Shown here: piece by piece, positions 36,131 to 48,900 of the stretch
Layout of the letters: each line of letters begins with the position of its first letter
Numbering within the stretch: position 1 is the stretch's first letter
Notes under the pieces: model-generated
The model's database searches: none
The model's input: only the letters and a program-made list of their open reading frames with translations
What the model was told of the DNA's origin: nothing
Translations under genes and position numbers: made by a program
From: Sitta carolinensis
Taxonomy: Eukaryota; Chordata; Aves; Passeriformes; Sittidae
DNA length: 64,000 nt
Reading direction: 5' to 3'
NCBI GenBank assembly: GCA_032173965.1
Contig: CM063292.1
Span: forward strand, 4,850,001 to 4,914,000

Positions 36131-39100
36131 GCAAGTTTTAAAATACGGTAGTTGAAAATACATGGGGCTTCCCTATCTATGAAAAGCCACTTGCTTCTCA
36201 GTCTGTTCTCAATCAAGAATTAGGTTTTTTCCTGCCTTTCGCACTGTCTACCATATGTAAAGTTTCCAGAGGTGCAATCTGTCAAAATACCTGACTTTTG
36301 TCCATAAGCCAAATCTGTTCTGAATGATGAAAAGCCTGAAATAACAGCCTCATCTAAAGCAGAACCACCCCTATGATGGGAATACTTGGCTGTTACTCCT
36401 AAAAGGATCTTACACATCTGACTGTTCCGTGACTTTAAAGGCTCTGAAAAGGAATTTAGTTTCTAGGTACTTATTGCATCCTCCCCTCTGGAAATATCTC
36501 CCTTTGCCCCCTGGAAATACGTGAATGCTGCTGTTTGCAAATGCTTACCTCAGACTGGGACAGGGCTGAACACAGCAGCTTCCTGCTGTCCTTCAGGGAA
36601 TGCTCCATTCAGGACTACAGCTGAGGGAACAGAGCAGATGAACCCTCAGTCATGAGGCTTCTGCTCATTCACCTCCTCTGAATCACACATGCAAGACTTA
36701 CAGGTAACAACAGAAATCAGCATTTTATAACCTCCCACTAAGAGAAAATGGTGGGATCATCACTAAGCATGGGAAGTGCACAGGAACAAAAGGACAGAAT
36801 ATGAGACATACTTAAACCAAGCCACTCTAGGGTGTTTTGTTTTTTTTTGCTTTTTTTTTTTTTTTTTAATATTTGCAAATAGTAAAAAGTATTTTCTCAG
36901 TTATATAAAATATTTTACAAATTATTAAGATGTTAGAATAGAGTACTTTGAAAACCAACCATCATACTGCAGGTGAATTTCCACTTGGTGTTATGACACT
37001 AGAGATCTTAAAATCTACAGGAGGGGTGGATGGTAAGGTGGAGGAAGAAAGCAAAGGAAGCCTGTCCTGAGAGTCTGCTGTATTGGTCAGGCATCTGACA
37101 CAGAGCTGAAACTGCAGAGGCTTTCATTCCACTGCACGCACAAAGTAAAGATTACACTTTGCATGCACGGACGAGAGGTTTGAGAGAGAACCTTTCTGCA
37201 TTTCCAGAGACCAAGAGCTGACATTGTAAGATACATCTTGAAAGCTTTTGAGTTGGCAGAGATTCTGTAAATTAAAACTAAGACGTTCAGGAGCGATGGG
37301 TGGTACTTGCCAATAGGCACTGGATCCCCCATCCAGGTCTTTGCAGGTAGAGGTCATGGCCATTAAAACAGAAGGCAAAAAATGATTGAAGTTATTAACT
37401 TTATTCCAAAATATGTATAATTTACAAGACTGAATAAGTGCTTCATTTGTGAACAAAACATTTCAATACTTGTGAATAACTTACTAGGAGCTTTGTGTAA
37501 CACTTCAGTTTCCAACAGGGAAATATGAAACAGTATTTTGGCACAAGGTTTTCTCTGCATGCAATAATGTAATTACAAGTTTCACAGTTACTAGGACAAC
37601 ATTCCTTCTTTGGGATTGTCAAACCTCAGACAATTGTCTTAGACCTTGTAAAATAGGTCTAAGAAATGAATGCTCGATTTTGTCTGGTCACTGCAAGTTT
37701 ACTGGCTTAAACAGCAAGAATTAAACATGAACATCCTTTGAAAACAAGATTTGTCCACTAAATGAAAAAATCCCACCAGTAATGAAAAGAAAAATACTTT
37801 AAGGACATCTCTCAGCCTTGCTGAGATTAACTCACACACGCTTTGGGAAAGACTCACCCATGAGATTTATTACTCATTCATTCCAAATAATTACAAATCT
37901 AAATGAGATTGCAAACAGGTGTTGAAGTCTTTAAGCTGTAAAGATATGGCCATCTTTCATATCTAGCTTTATCACAGATGCACTTGCAAATGTCTGTAGA
38001 TAGAGGTTACTGTCAATCCAGCTCTGCATGCAGGTGCTTGAAACATGGTAAAGCACTGGATATTGCAAAATGTAGAGCTGACATCACCACAAGCCATCTA
38101 TTATATTCCACTGCTAGTTGTTGCAGGTACTGTAAAGCCAGCATATGAAAAATGGTCACAAATAAAGGACTTCTGTTATTTAACTCGGCAGCTCCTTGAG
38201 GAGTTTCCACCGTTCCAGGCTGTCCAGTTAGGTTTTCAGTGAAGTCACACACACAAACACAAACATTGCCTCACCCTGACCGCGGGGCTGAGTGCTGAGT
38301 TCTGTTCATTGCATAGCAATGGCACTTAAACAAGAGAATTCAGCCATGTTCTAAGCAGCGAGTCCCTCTTGCACACATTTAAGTTCACACTGACTCTTAA
38401 AAAACAACAACAAAAAGCAGAAGATGCATGAGTGCACCATACACTGGTTTGCTACCATTCAACAGCCGTATCCTCACAGTGTTCCTGTTACCAAGGGCAG
38501 CCTGGTTACAGGAGGCCCATCCCACCAGGACACAAGCATAGCAGCACCGTAAACCAAACAGGAATGAAAAAGCTTGCAAGGCCCAGAACGCTACCAACAG
38601 TTTGGTGTGAATGTATTTGGAACATCAAATGGTACATTAAGATCACGTTTAAAAAATCAGCACATGTCAGAAATATATTAAAGCAAAGGAAGCTGTACAA
38701 CCTTAATGATAAAGGCAAGTACATTTGGTTCACCTCTGAGTTGCCATTTCAGGAACATGTTCTTCTGCAAGTTGAGCACCCTATGTTGATCCAGTATCAG
38801 TTCTATTAACTTTCCCTACATTTCAAGGGCTATTAAACCCCCTCTTGCCCCCTAAGCCCCCAATCCTGCCAACTCTTACGTTTCTACCCAGTCTCACAAC
38901 AAAATAAATTCACATCTTAGCAGCATAAGGATTTAGAGGAGTGGAAGGCAGACATCGTTCTTTGTTCTGTTGCCCCTACAAAACTGGGGTCCATAGGAAC
39001 AACAGGGAAATTCAGCCTCTTGTTTCCAATGGAAAAACACTGTGTATTGTGCCTTGGAATAAAAACTTTAAGGATTTAGTTACATACATGAAGTTACAGA

Positions 39101-41719
39101 CATGACCAAGTTGTTCAAAACTAAATGAGGTTTCACAAGGTTTCTTTTGCAGCTGTTTAATTTAGAGCTGCAAGTATATATACATTTTTTAATGCTTTCA
39201 TATCCTTTGGAAGTGAGAATCTTCTAGACACAAGTGGCTTCGCGTAACTAAGAATATGTAGCATTAGCAAACTCTGACTTAAAACTACCAATTTTTCTAG
39301 GCCATCACAAAGCTTCGGAAAGAACTCCCTCCCTACCAACAGCAGAAAATATTTACAGGTGAATTATTAGCAGAATTAGACAAAAATAAAGCCGTAAGAA
39401 AAAGAAACATCCACTGTCAGACAAACTTTTAGCATTCTGACAAACAAATATGGAAGGCAACAAGACAGACCTTTCATTTTTCAGCTTATTTGTGCTTATG
39501 TTCTCACAGAATGCAAGTCCCAAATCTGCTGTTTCCTTTGTTTGGCTCTTTATATATTAAAGAAAAGCACAAATGAAACTGCAAAAGTACTAATTCAATT
39601 TTATATAGTGTTACAGAGGCATCCAGATCAAGAACCAGCAATCACAGCTTAACAGAATTAAGCAGAAAACACAAAGGGTAAGTACACATAACATTAGTAT
39701 CACTTCCAGATAAAAAAAAATGTATGTGGTAAGAGGCTACAGAGAATCTGATGTTACTTTCTGCACAGCAGCTCTAATGGCAATAGGGGATACAAAAAAG
39801 AGTAAGTAAGTCACTGCTGACCAATACTTACAATACAGTGCCTTGAAACTCAAATCAGTGCCAAACTGCAGAAAAAGGGAGATAAGTATCATTTTAGTTC
39901 TACCCAGAAATAGTGTCTTGGTGTCTGAAGTCTATTTTATAACAAAGACAAAAATAGAAAATCTGCCTTTTTCAATATTTAGTTTAAATGTGAGGAATTC
40001 CCAATATTCAGCAGTAGTGTTTCAGGTCAGGTTTCATGAAGTTTTGTGTGGGGTTCACCAAACTATGAAGTCTGGCTGCAGTCTCCACATTTTCACAAAA
40101 ATACTTAATATTATGACATATGCCAGACATACATGACCCAAACCTGTTTTTCAGGTTTTATGAATAATTTATGGAGAACCAAATTAGTGAAGAAAGAAGT
40201 TATTTTTGGTCAGAAGTTAATTTTATCTTTCCTTAGACAGTGCAGACATTTAATAAGTTCTTAATACTGCACTTTCAATAAATGACTTCATGTTGTAGTA
40301 CTGTGTTCACCTAACTGAAGTCCAAACTGTTTTAAATCAATAGAATGAATGAAAGGATTGTGATTTGCATGTTCTACTAAAAACACACAAAGCTCAGAAA
40401 CACTTTAAATTACACAGTACATTATTAGGTTATTATAAATTAAGATCTGGTCCACACAAACTTTTGGGTCTTTTCCTGACAGTCCCTGATGCTAAGAGTT
40501 TTGGCTTACACAACATGGGAATTATCACTCTAATTTGTAAATTAGCTTCAAAGTCCTTTAAACCTCACTGGTGTCTCAGATGGATACAATTCAAACCCTT
40601 CAGTAATTCTGCTCCTCAGTACCCAAGATTCCTTCTCTTGCAGAGTAAAGACTTACTTTCTAAATTCAGAGGTAATGAACAGCTTCTACAGCTGTGGAAA
40701 ATACCCTTTTTCCAAACCAGGTTTATAGTAACTGCCTCTCTTTCACATGTCAGTACAGACAACTTGCACATGGGAAGAAACACAGAAATCAGTGTATGAA
40801 GAAGTGTTCGCTGGTATTCCAGCCAGGGGAAGAAAGGAGAAGGAAGAACACTTTAAAACATGAAGTTGCAACATTTCTAAAAAGATATTGCAATGGAATA
40901 AATTAATCTAATTTTGTTCTTTATCTTATCTCTCAATTTCAAAGTAGGCCGGTAAACATGAGTCAGTCATCTTCACAAGAAACAAAATTACAAGTGAGGC
41001 CTTCCTTTTTTAAATATATCCCACCCTTCAGATGAGAACTATACAGCCATGGTGAAACCTGGGGGCATTCTCCACAGCAGAGTTATTTTCTCTTGAGGAA
41101 ATGCAAGATTCCGTTCTGCAGTTTCTTCAGTCAGACTGTAAGTGTCTGAAATCATACCTAGAAATGTTGAAAAATCAAACAGGCAACACAGATGGGGTTT
41201 CAGAAGGAAAATGTGAGTTTCAGGATTAATCTAAAGAGATTACTTCAGTAAAGACACTCGCCATGGCAATATATAGAGTATTTGGAAAATACAAGTTAAA
41301 AAAAAAGGAAAAAAGAAAGGTATTGCTCATCTGCAATAACAACAATCTGGCTGCAATGGATGAGTAACTGAACTCCCACATCCTTGAATTGAGAATATGC
41401 AGCACAAAGCATAGGGAGTCCTCAAAACCTAAGGCTTGGACATACATTTGCTGCTAGGCTGCACAGTAAATATGCTGCCAATACCTCTCTAACAATGGAG
41501 GAATAAAGTCTGTTACAGGCCCAGGAATTTGACACAAAGAGTTTTCCTTTAAGGTTACAGAAACTAAAACTTGTCCAGTACAAAACCAGAGGCCTACATT
41601 TCACAGATATTATAGTAAGAGAAAAATTACTTAAGGCCAAATTCCAACATACATTCACAACTGGCTTAATATAAATGAAAAATACCACTAACAGTGGCAT
41701 GAGGGGCAACCTAAATATT

Positions 41720-41744
41720 AAAAAAAAAAAAAAAAAAAAAAAAG
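41720..41744. repeat. 25-base poly(A) tract
   Basis: Uninterrupted A run about 1.2 kb downstream of the ATMIN stop on the minus strand, where the transcript would read poly(U). Confidence 0.95.
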
Positions 41745-42947
41745 GTGTCAAGAGGTCACATGCTTCTTCTCTGAAAAAACAGTTTCTGTGAATTCAACTA
41801 TAGTCAGGGCAACTGTGAAAGCTGCAGGAATTGAGGGCTGCAGATCAAAGTGCAAAAGCAAGCCAGAGCTGCTCTGGAGGGGCTCCTGTGAGCTGATCTC
41901 CCAGCTCTGCTGTATGGATTCCAGTTGTTTTTGGAAGCAGGAAGTCCAAAAACAGAAGTCAAGGTGAGTGTTTCAAGGAATTTAATTGCCCATTTTTAAA
42001 GATTTCTCTTAAGGTAGTAAACCACTGTAACATTTCTCAACTTGTATCTCAATAAAGCTAGGAGAATTTCAGCAAAACCAAATTATTCCAGTCTCTGAGG
42101 CACACACATTGCAACATTTGCATCTTACAGACAGAAATAATTTAAGCAAATCCCTTCTGAAGACTCTAAAAATGTTAGTCCCATTTATTACACTAGCTAT
42201 AAGGACGACATACTAATTTTCCCTACAATTATGAATTCCAAGTTCTTTTCCTACCCTTCAAAGAGCATCAGTGCCACTTGGGGAAAAAATACTGCTTTCT
42301 ACATATATTTTTAATAATAAATATTTTCAACAATTCAAGAATCTCTATGTGTCTAGTGTGTTGGACAGGTATTTGGAAAATGTCAGCTTATGGAAGAGAA
42401 AGAGCTGTGAAGGCATAAAGTAAAAGACAACACGGCTGATTATGTTCATGCCGGATTTAAAATACAAGCTACTAAAAAAAGTAAACAGAAGTAGCTTACA
42501 CTAATAGAATCCTCCCCCGTAAGTTCAGGGAAGCATCTCAATTGAACAGGTCAGGGTTTTGGTCCAGCACATTGGAACCCTGCATGTAAGCCAGGAATAG
42601 AGAGAGAGAGATAGAGAACAACTTTAAAAGTTCTTCCACTTACATGAAAGCAGTAACAGCTTCATAGAGAAGTTTGAGGAAAAAACATAGGCACCACATA
42701 ATTTTTTAAGGTTCAAATGTACATTAACATGTTTCAGCCCCCCCCGCCCCCTTCTGCTCTATTTATAAACACATAGTTTATGTAAAGTTACATATGCAAT
42801 AGAGTACCTTCAGCATGAAAAGTCTCTTAGGTCAACTGCTCATGACAAGTACATTCAATAATGAAAAGTGGATCTCTTGGTAAAGCCATCTCTCCCACCC
42901 CAATAAGTTATATTCAAACCACAGGAAACGGTTATATCACATAGCAC

Positions 42948-45900
42948 TCAGTGGCTGGGCTTCTCAGAGGTCTGGAACAAGGAGCACAGCTCTTCACAGG
43001 TCTGTGTTTCTACTGAACTGAACTGGGACTCCATTGTATTCCAGGCTAAGTCAGCCAGAAGGAAGTCATCCATTGCTGTCTGTGTTTCATTGCTGGTAAG
43101 GAATAAACTCCCCAGATTCTCAAAGCAGCTATCCATAGTCTGTGTCTCAGCACTGCTGAGCTGGACTTTACTTTCAATATTCTGAGTAGGTGTATTTTTA
43201 GTAGCCATATATACTTCTGTCTGGGTTTCTGTATCAGATGAGTCAGTGCTCATTGAGAAACTGGACTGTTTCAGAATACTTCCTAAAGGCAGATGGGTAG
43301 TACTGTCCAAAAAGAAATTCAAGTCTGTCTGTGTCTGTGTATCAAACATCTCCAAACCTAAAAAGTTAGAAGTGCCTCGGCAGTTATATGATTGAGTGGC
43401 ACTATCTGAAAATAAGAAATCAGTCTGAGTTTCAATGTCCAGTGACTCCAAAACTGGCTCAGAGTTCAGGGTACCAAGCTCACTCTCTTCAGTCTGAGTT
43501 TGGATGTTGGATGCTGAAAAGAACTCCTCAATATCGAAGTCTATCCCTGTGCTCTGAGATGGACCAGATGGAAGATGTGTGTCAGCATTAGAACTTGTCT
43601 CAGACAAAAGGCCACGATTATCCAGTGTCTGGCCAGACATGTTTCCTGAAAAGATGTTTTCCAGATCACTTAGCAGGTCCATTGTCTGGGTTTGATTATC
43701 CGTTGTATTTTGAGGTGGAAGTATATTAGTCTGTGTATTGAAGCTGATAAGGGATTCAGACTTAACCGTGTCCTGATTCAGGCCCTTGCAACTACCTCTC
43801 TGCAGCAAGGTCTGATCTATATTTGCAGGCATTAAGTTGTTTTCTGGAAGTTCAATGTGAGTAGAAACATTAAATGATGAAGGAACATTGTCAAAAATGT
43901 CACTGCACATTACAGCCTGGTCCATCTGTACTCTTCCATCGATACAGTCTTGTGTCCTACTGGTTTGAGTCTCTCTGGAAATGCCACATGTTGGAAAACA
44001 GCCCTGACTGAAAGCATCAGTCTGAGCAGCTATGGATGAAGTCAGTTTGGAAGCAGGCAGCAGTGTCTGTGTCTGTACACTGATGGGTAATGAAACCTGG
44101 GAACTGAATGACAGATCTGTCTGAGAACAAGAGGACACAGAAGAATTGGGAGTCCAGGCTGCAGCTGGTACAAAGCTCTGTGAGATGTAAGATAAGTCAG
44201 TCTGTATATTTATTGAAGAAATTTTGTTCTTGTGACAAACATCCCCAGCTCTTGCCCTGTGTTATTTGATGTAACCTTGTCCAATTCAACTTGTACACCA
44301 GTACTTACTGGTTCACGATCACCAGAAGTCGTCACTTTTGAAACAGGCATACTGTCTTTAAATACAAGGGTTTCTGCCTCCAGGGCTGGAATCAGAATTC
44401 CTATAGATTGAGGCAATAAATGAACAGTACTTACAACTGAACCTTGATTATCAACAGCCACTACAGCAGGTTTGACAGAAGAGTCTGTTGCAGATACATA
44501 CACAGGCAAGTGAGCAACCTGCATCACTGGAAGTTTAACCAAAGCCACCTTGGGCTTGGGTAAAAGCATCTTTGGTGCACATTTTGGCTGCATTTGGTTC
44601 GTGAAGTTAGAACTGCAGGAGCCTTCAAGGGAGGCTGCTACTTTCACTTCAGAGGACTCCAATTCCTGAGGGCCAGGAGCAGTACTGTGTGTATTGCTGA
44701 ATGCTTCGTTCGCTTTCTCTGCCAACTGCTGATTATGTACGGAGGACTCCATTTTCCTTTTCTTACTAGGAGGATCCCTGTGAACATGAGATCAATAATT
44801 TATACTTCTTTCAAACACAGAACATTTGCCTTCCATTCTTTTGAGTCATGCATTGAAAATACAAACTGAAGTCACAGACGAGGTTGGATACGAGAAGACA
44901 ATTAATCCAGATTAAAACATAAAAAGACTCCATGAAGTTCAATTTTCTTAAATGTCACTCCTCACTATCTCATTTTTAAATAGAATAAACACTACCCCTT
45001 ATGGAAAACTATTTCCAAATGAATGTGCAGGTTTAGATGGTTTCTTCCCCTCTGTGCATTAAGCACCTTGATTTGAAGACTTTTAATGTGTTATTTTGAC
45101 ACTGACTCAGACTGAGCATTGAAGGGACAGAGCTCTTAAAATATGTGTACAGGTAATGGTCTCTCATGGAAATTAGCAATTCTTCACACAAAACATTAAT
45201 TTTGCAGCAGCTGAACCTCAAAGATAGACAGGCTAGGCTCCAGAAAGTAGACTGCCCTTTATGAAATATATGTACATATTAAAACAAGAAATCGAAACGT
45301 GCAGAGATAGGTGGTAAAAAATACACCCACCAAAATTGCAACAATGACTAGACTACGAAAAAATAACCTGAACTGCATTCCACACTCAGTTACCAGCTAT
45401 AAAAACTTCCAAATCATCTCTACTCTCACAGAACTGTAAAAGCAGATGCAACAAGAACCACCACCATTTATGCCAAGCGCTGCAGCGTCATCAGTACTTT
45501 TTGTTTCCTATGTAGGGAAACCAGATCTTACTGATTAGATGATCACCACTGCCTTCAACAGAACAGAAACTCCTAAAAGCAACAAAGAAACTGCAAATTG
45601 CTTTGCAGCTAAAATGACATGATCCTATTTCCTATTTAATGAACAGAAAGGAGACAAAAAGGCAGCACATGAGACACACAGGACTTGGTGATGAATGCAT
45701 TACTTCACTGCTTCACTTTTACCTGTGTTCTGCAGGAATTTCATGGCCAGTTCTGTAAATGTGAGACAGTAATGCTGTTCTGCTGGCATAAGGGCACCCA
45801 CAAGTACACTGGAAAGTCTTGCCACAGACCTCTATATGACGTTTCAAATACCATTCTGTGCCATAGGAGTTACTACATTTATCACATTTGTGCTTCTTTT

Positions 45901-48900
45901 CAGCATGCATTTTCATAAAGTGCTAGAATACACAAGGGAAAGTAAACATTAGCTTTCAGTGAAGATTAAAAAAAGAAAATCATGGTTAGGGGAGAAATTA
46001 TCTGCAATTTTTTAGTTGCTAAGTAGCGCTGAAGTGTAGCATTAATTATTTTTTTTTTGAGTGTTACTACAAATAAGTTTAAAGAAGTCAACAGAGAGAA
46101 TCTGAGGTTTGCAAGCCTGCTGATGCTACGTGCATCTTAAAAACACAGATAAACATTCACCTATTCTAATGCCATCGAAGTTTCCTGAGATCAACCTTGC
46201 CAAAAGGGCACAGTAAGTCTATGCTGCAACATGTGCACACTCCTGAAGACCTACAACTGAGCAAACGATCTCAAGTCGTACAGGTCAACACCAGAGCAAA
46301 CACCAGGCTTTTTCCTTTTCATTTATGGCACCAAGTGCCAGCCACTCGGCTCCTACAGGGTCCCCAGCTCAGCACAGGTAGCCAAACGCAGCAGAGTGCT
46401 CTTTTTGCTCACTAATGCAGAAACAAATCTTACAGGTCTTCTTAAATGGGTTAACTAGTAAACAAATGCATTTTGACATTAAAGCAGAGTCAAGTTCTTA
46501 ATCCTTGACCCCTTGAAAAAGCAGTCAAAAGCATCGGCCACAGTTTAAACCTTCATCAGTTGCTACAGCAATTTTTTCCCCTCTTCTTCAGTCTTTCTCC
46601 ATCTATTTAATTTGTGGAGAAGGGCTCTGCTCTAGTTTAGAAGAACACACTGGCATCTGTCTGATCAAAAGGTTCAAGTCCTCTAATCAACATGCAAGCA
46701 TGCAAACTCATTAATCACACATGCACTTGGAGTTGCTGCATACAGATCTCTAACTTCTGCCTATGTGCTGAGAGGTTGCTCGTATCTGTATGCAAAAACA
46801 CAAACTCTCTGGAGTAGAGACAGGACTAAATCAGTGTGAAAATACTTCAGGAAACAGGAATACCTGTTTTACAAGAGAAAATTGGGAAAATGGTCTGTTT
46901 GGTCCTCTAGGGCAGCCTTCAATAGGACAGCAGTAGAATTTCTGTGAAGTTTTCAAACCCTTCCTTATTGGTGCATTAAGTTTTCCATCCTGAAAAAGAA
47001 CCAGTTGAGAAGGTGACAATTCTACAGGTTTGCATTTTCAAGACAATATTTCGAATACACATCAACTATGGCTCACTGAGTTTACACATCTCAATCAGTT
47101 GGAGGGACCTTCCTATGTGATTTGAAAGTTCAAATGGAGTTTTTGCCCTGTGTGGATGCCACTTTGCAAAAATCCCATCAAAATTATCAGGTGCAATTAC
47201 AACGAGCTCCATGGAGCAGTGGTGCTGTATAATTTACTTTCACCAAGACACTCCCATGTCCCACGTTTCCTGTTATTTGAGCCAAAAAAAATTTCCATAC
47301 AGATACTATCCCAGACTGCTGATTCAATGTGATTTTACTTGTTAGTAGCACAGTACGTGAAGCTCCATTAAGATTAGTCACTGAAACAAAACACTTCCTT
47401 GATGCTGGAATTCTGTTAGCACTATTTAGAGTTTACTTATAATAAAATAAAAAATGCCAAGTATTCTCTGCCACTTAATTTAGCTCATAAACCAAATCTC
47501 ACTTAAGTCTGTGAAACAACTGGCTAATTCTGACCTGCAAACACTAAGTGACCAATCTACCCAGGCTTTCCATGTGAGCTGTCTCACTGACCCTCACATG
47601 TACACAGAAGAAAGCAACATGCTCAAAGAGCACCTCAAAAGTACACATAAGAACATACTAGTGGCACTGTCCAGATTGTTCAACAACATAGAATCCTTCC
47701 TACTGAGGACACAGGCATGGAAACCAAACAAGACATATACCATCTCAGTGTCTAAGCAAAAAACTAAAAGAGAACTATTTAAAATCTGATCCTCAGAGTA
47801 GCTGTGAGTCTCCTTCCATCCCGAGACCTGAATTTGAGGCCAAACATAGCCCCCAGAGCCAGTTACTGTAGTCCATGATGGCATCCCCAAGATGATTTTT
47901 CAGGGAAGAAGTGGGACCATGCCCTGTTTGAATTCTGCATCTGTATTTTCCTCAGCATGAGGAGAGTGAGCACAGTCAGGAGTGGAAGGTTGATTTCACA
48001 CCAGTTACTCCCTAACTACCTCTTTGGGCAGATCTCCAGCTGGTCGTGTTTACACAGGTTACACCAAGCTCTGAGAATGCACAAAGCACAACAGTGTGAG
48101 GCAAACAAAGCATGTACCTCAGCTGCCAGGGCCCAAAGGGCTTCACTGCTCACACCCCCACTTCTTATCCACCTGCAGTTACTCACAACCCAACAATGCT
48201 GGCCTCAGCCACTCATGCCTTGCTTTTGAAGTCCTCTCATTTACACCTCAGGAAGCGGCGAGGGGGATACTTCAATGATTATGTTTTCCCTCAAATCACC
48301 TCTTAAGCTAAAATACTTTGTGTAAAATGTAATCTCTTCAAGAAATATTTCAGTATATTTCCACGAATGCAACACATCTACTTGCTGACATTGACACAAG
48401 TTCTTTTTTACTAGTAACATACCAGATAAAAAGAAGACACCTTTTAAAACCTCTTGACCAAAATGATCGGCTGGCTGCCGTACCAAGAAAACCTGGAGTA
48501 ATTCTCTCAAAAAGGAGTTTCATGTAACATTTTAACCTTCTGAGCATCTTTATGTACAGCCGTTTTCCCTGTGGACAGCCCATTCAAAAACAGGCCTGTT
48601 CTATCTCTGCTGAATCATCACTGTGACTTATTGTTGTACCTCCTAGAGCCACTGCCCTAAACAGGAACATGACACAAAGAAATCTAGTTGTTCCAGCCCC
48701 AATCCCACTTTTTAACCCTGACTTTGCACAGAACACTTTGATCACATGTCAAAGTCCCAGCAGAAAAGATGTCTCTAAGTCAAAGCTATGTTTGGCCTCT
48801 CCCACTGCAGACACCCATATGCTGAGTAACTGGCAATTAGAGTTACTTATTCCTAAATAAAAAGTTATTAAGTGTTTTATATATAACATCACAACCCAAC

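Larger units (their letters stand above)
30560..42940. other. intergenic and probable ATMIN 3' UTR; no confident gene
   Basis: Long AT-rich interval between the PPP1R3E-like promoter and the ATMIN stop. Its right part should hold the ATMIN 3' UTR. Minus-strand AATAAA candidates include 42184-42189 and 37400-37405; the latter is followed by a T-rich stretch on the minus strand. Homopolymers occur at 35391-35447 and 41720-41744. One orphan exon-like open segment is listed separately. I found nothing resembling C16orf46, expected here from mammalian order. Confidence 0.5.

Noticed and set aside
36841..36868. T-rich stretch as a possible retrocopy tail
   Set aside because: Interrupted by G and C and without a recognisable insertion body or flanking duplication.
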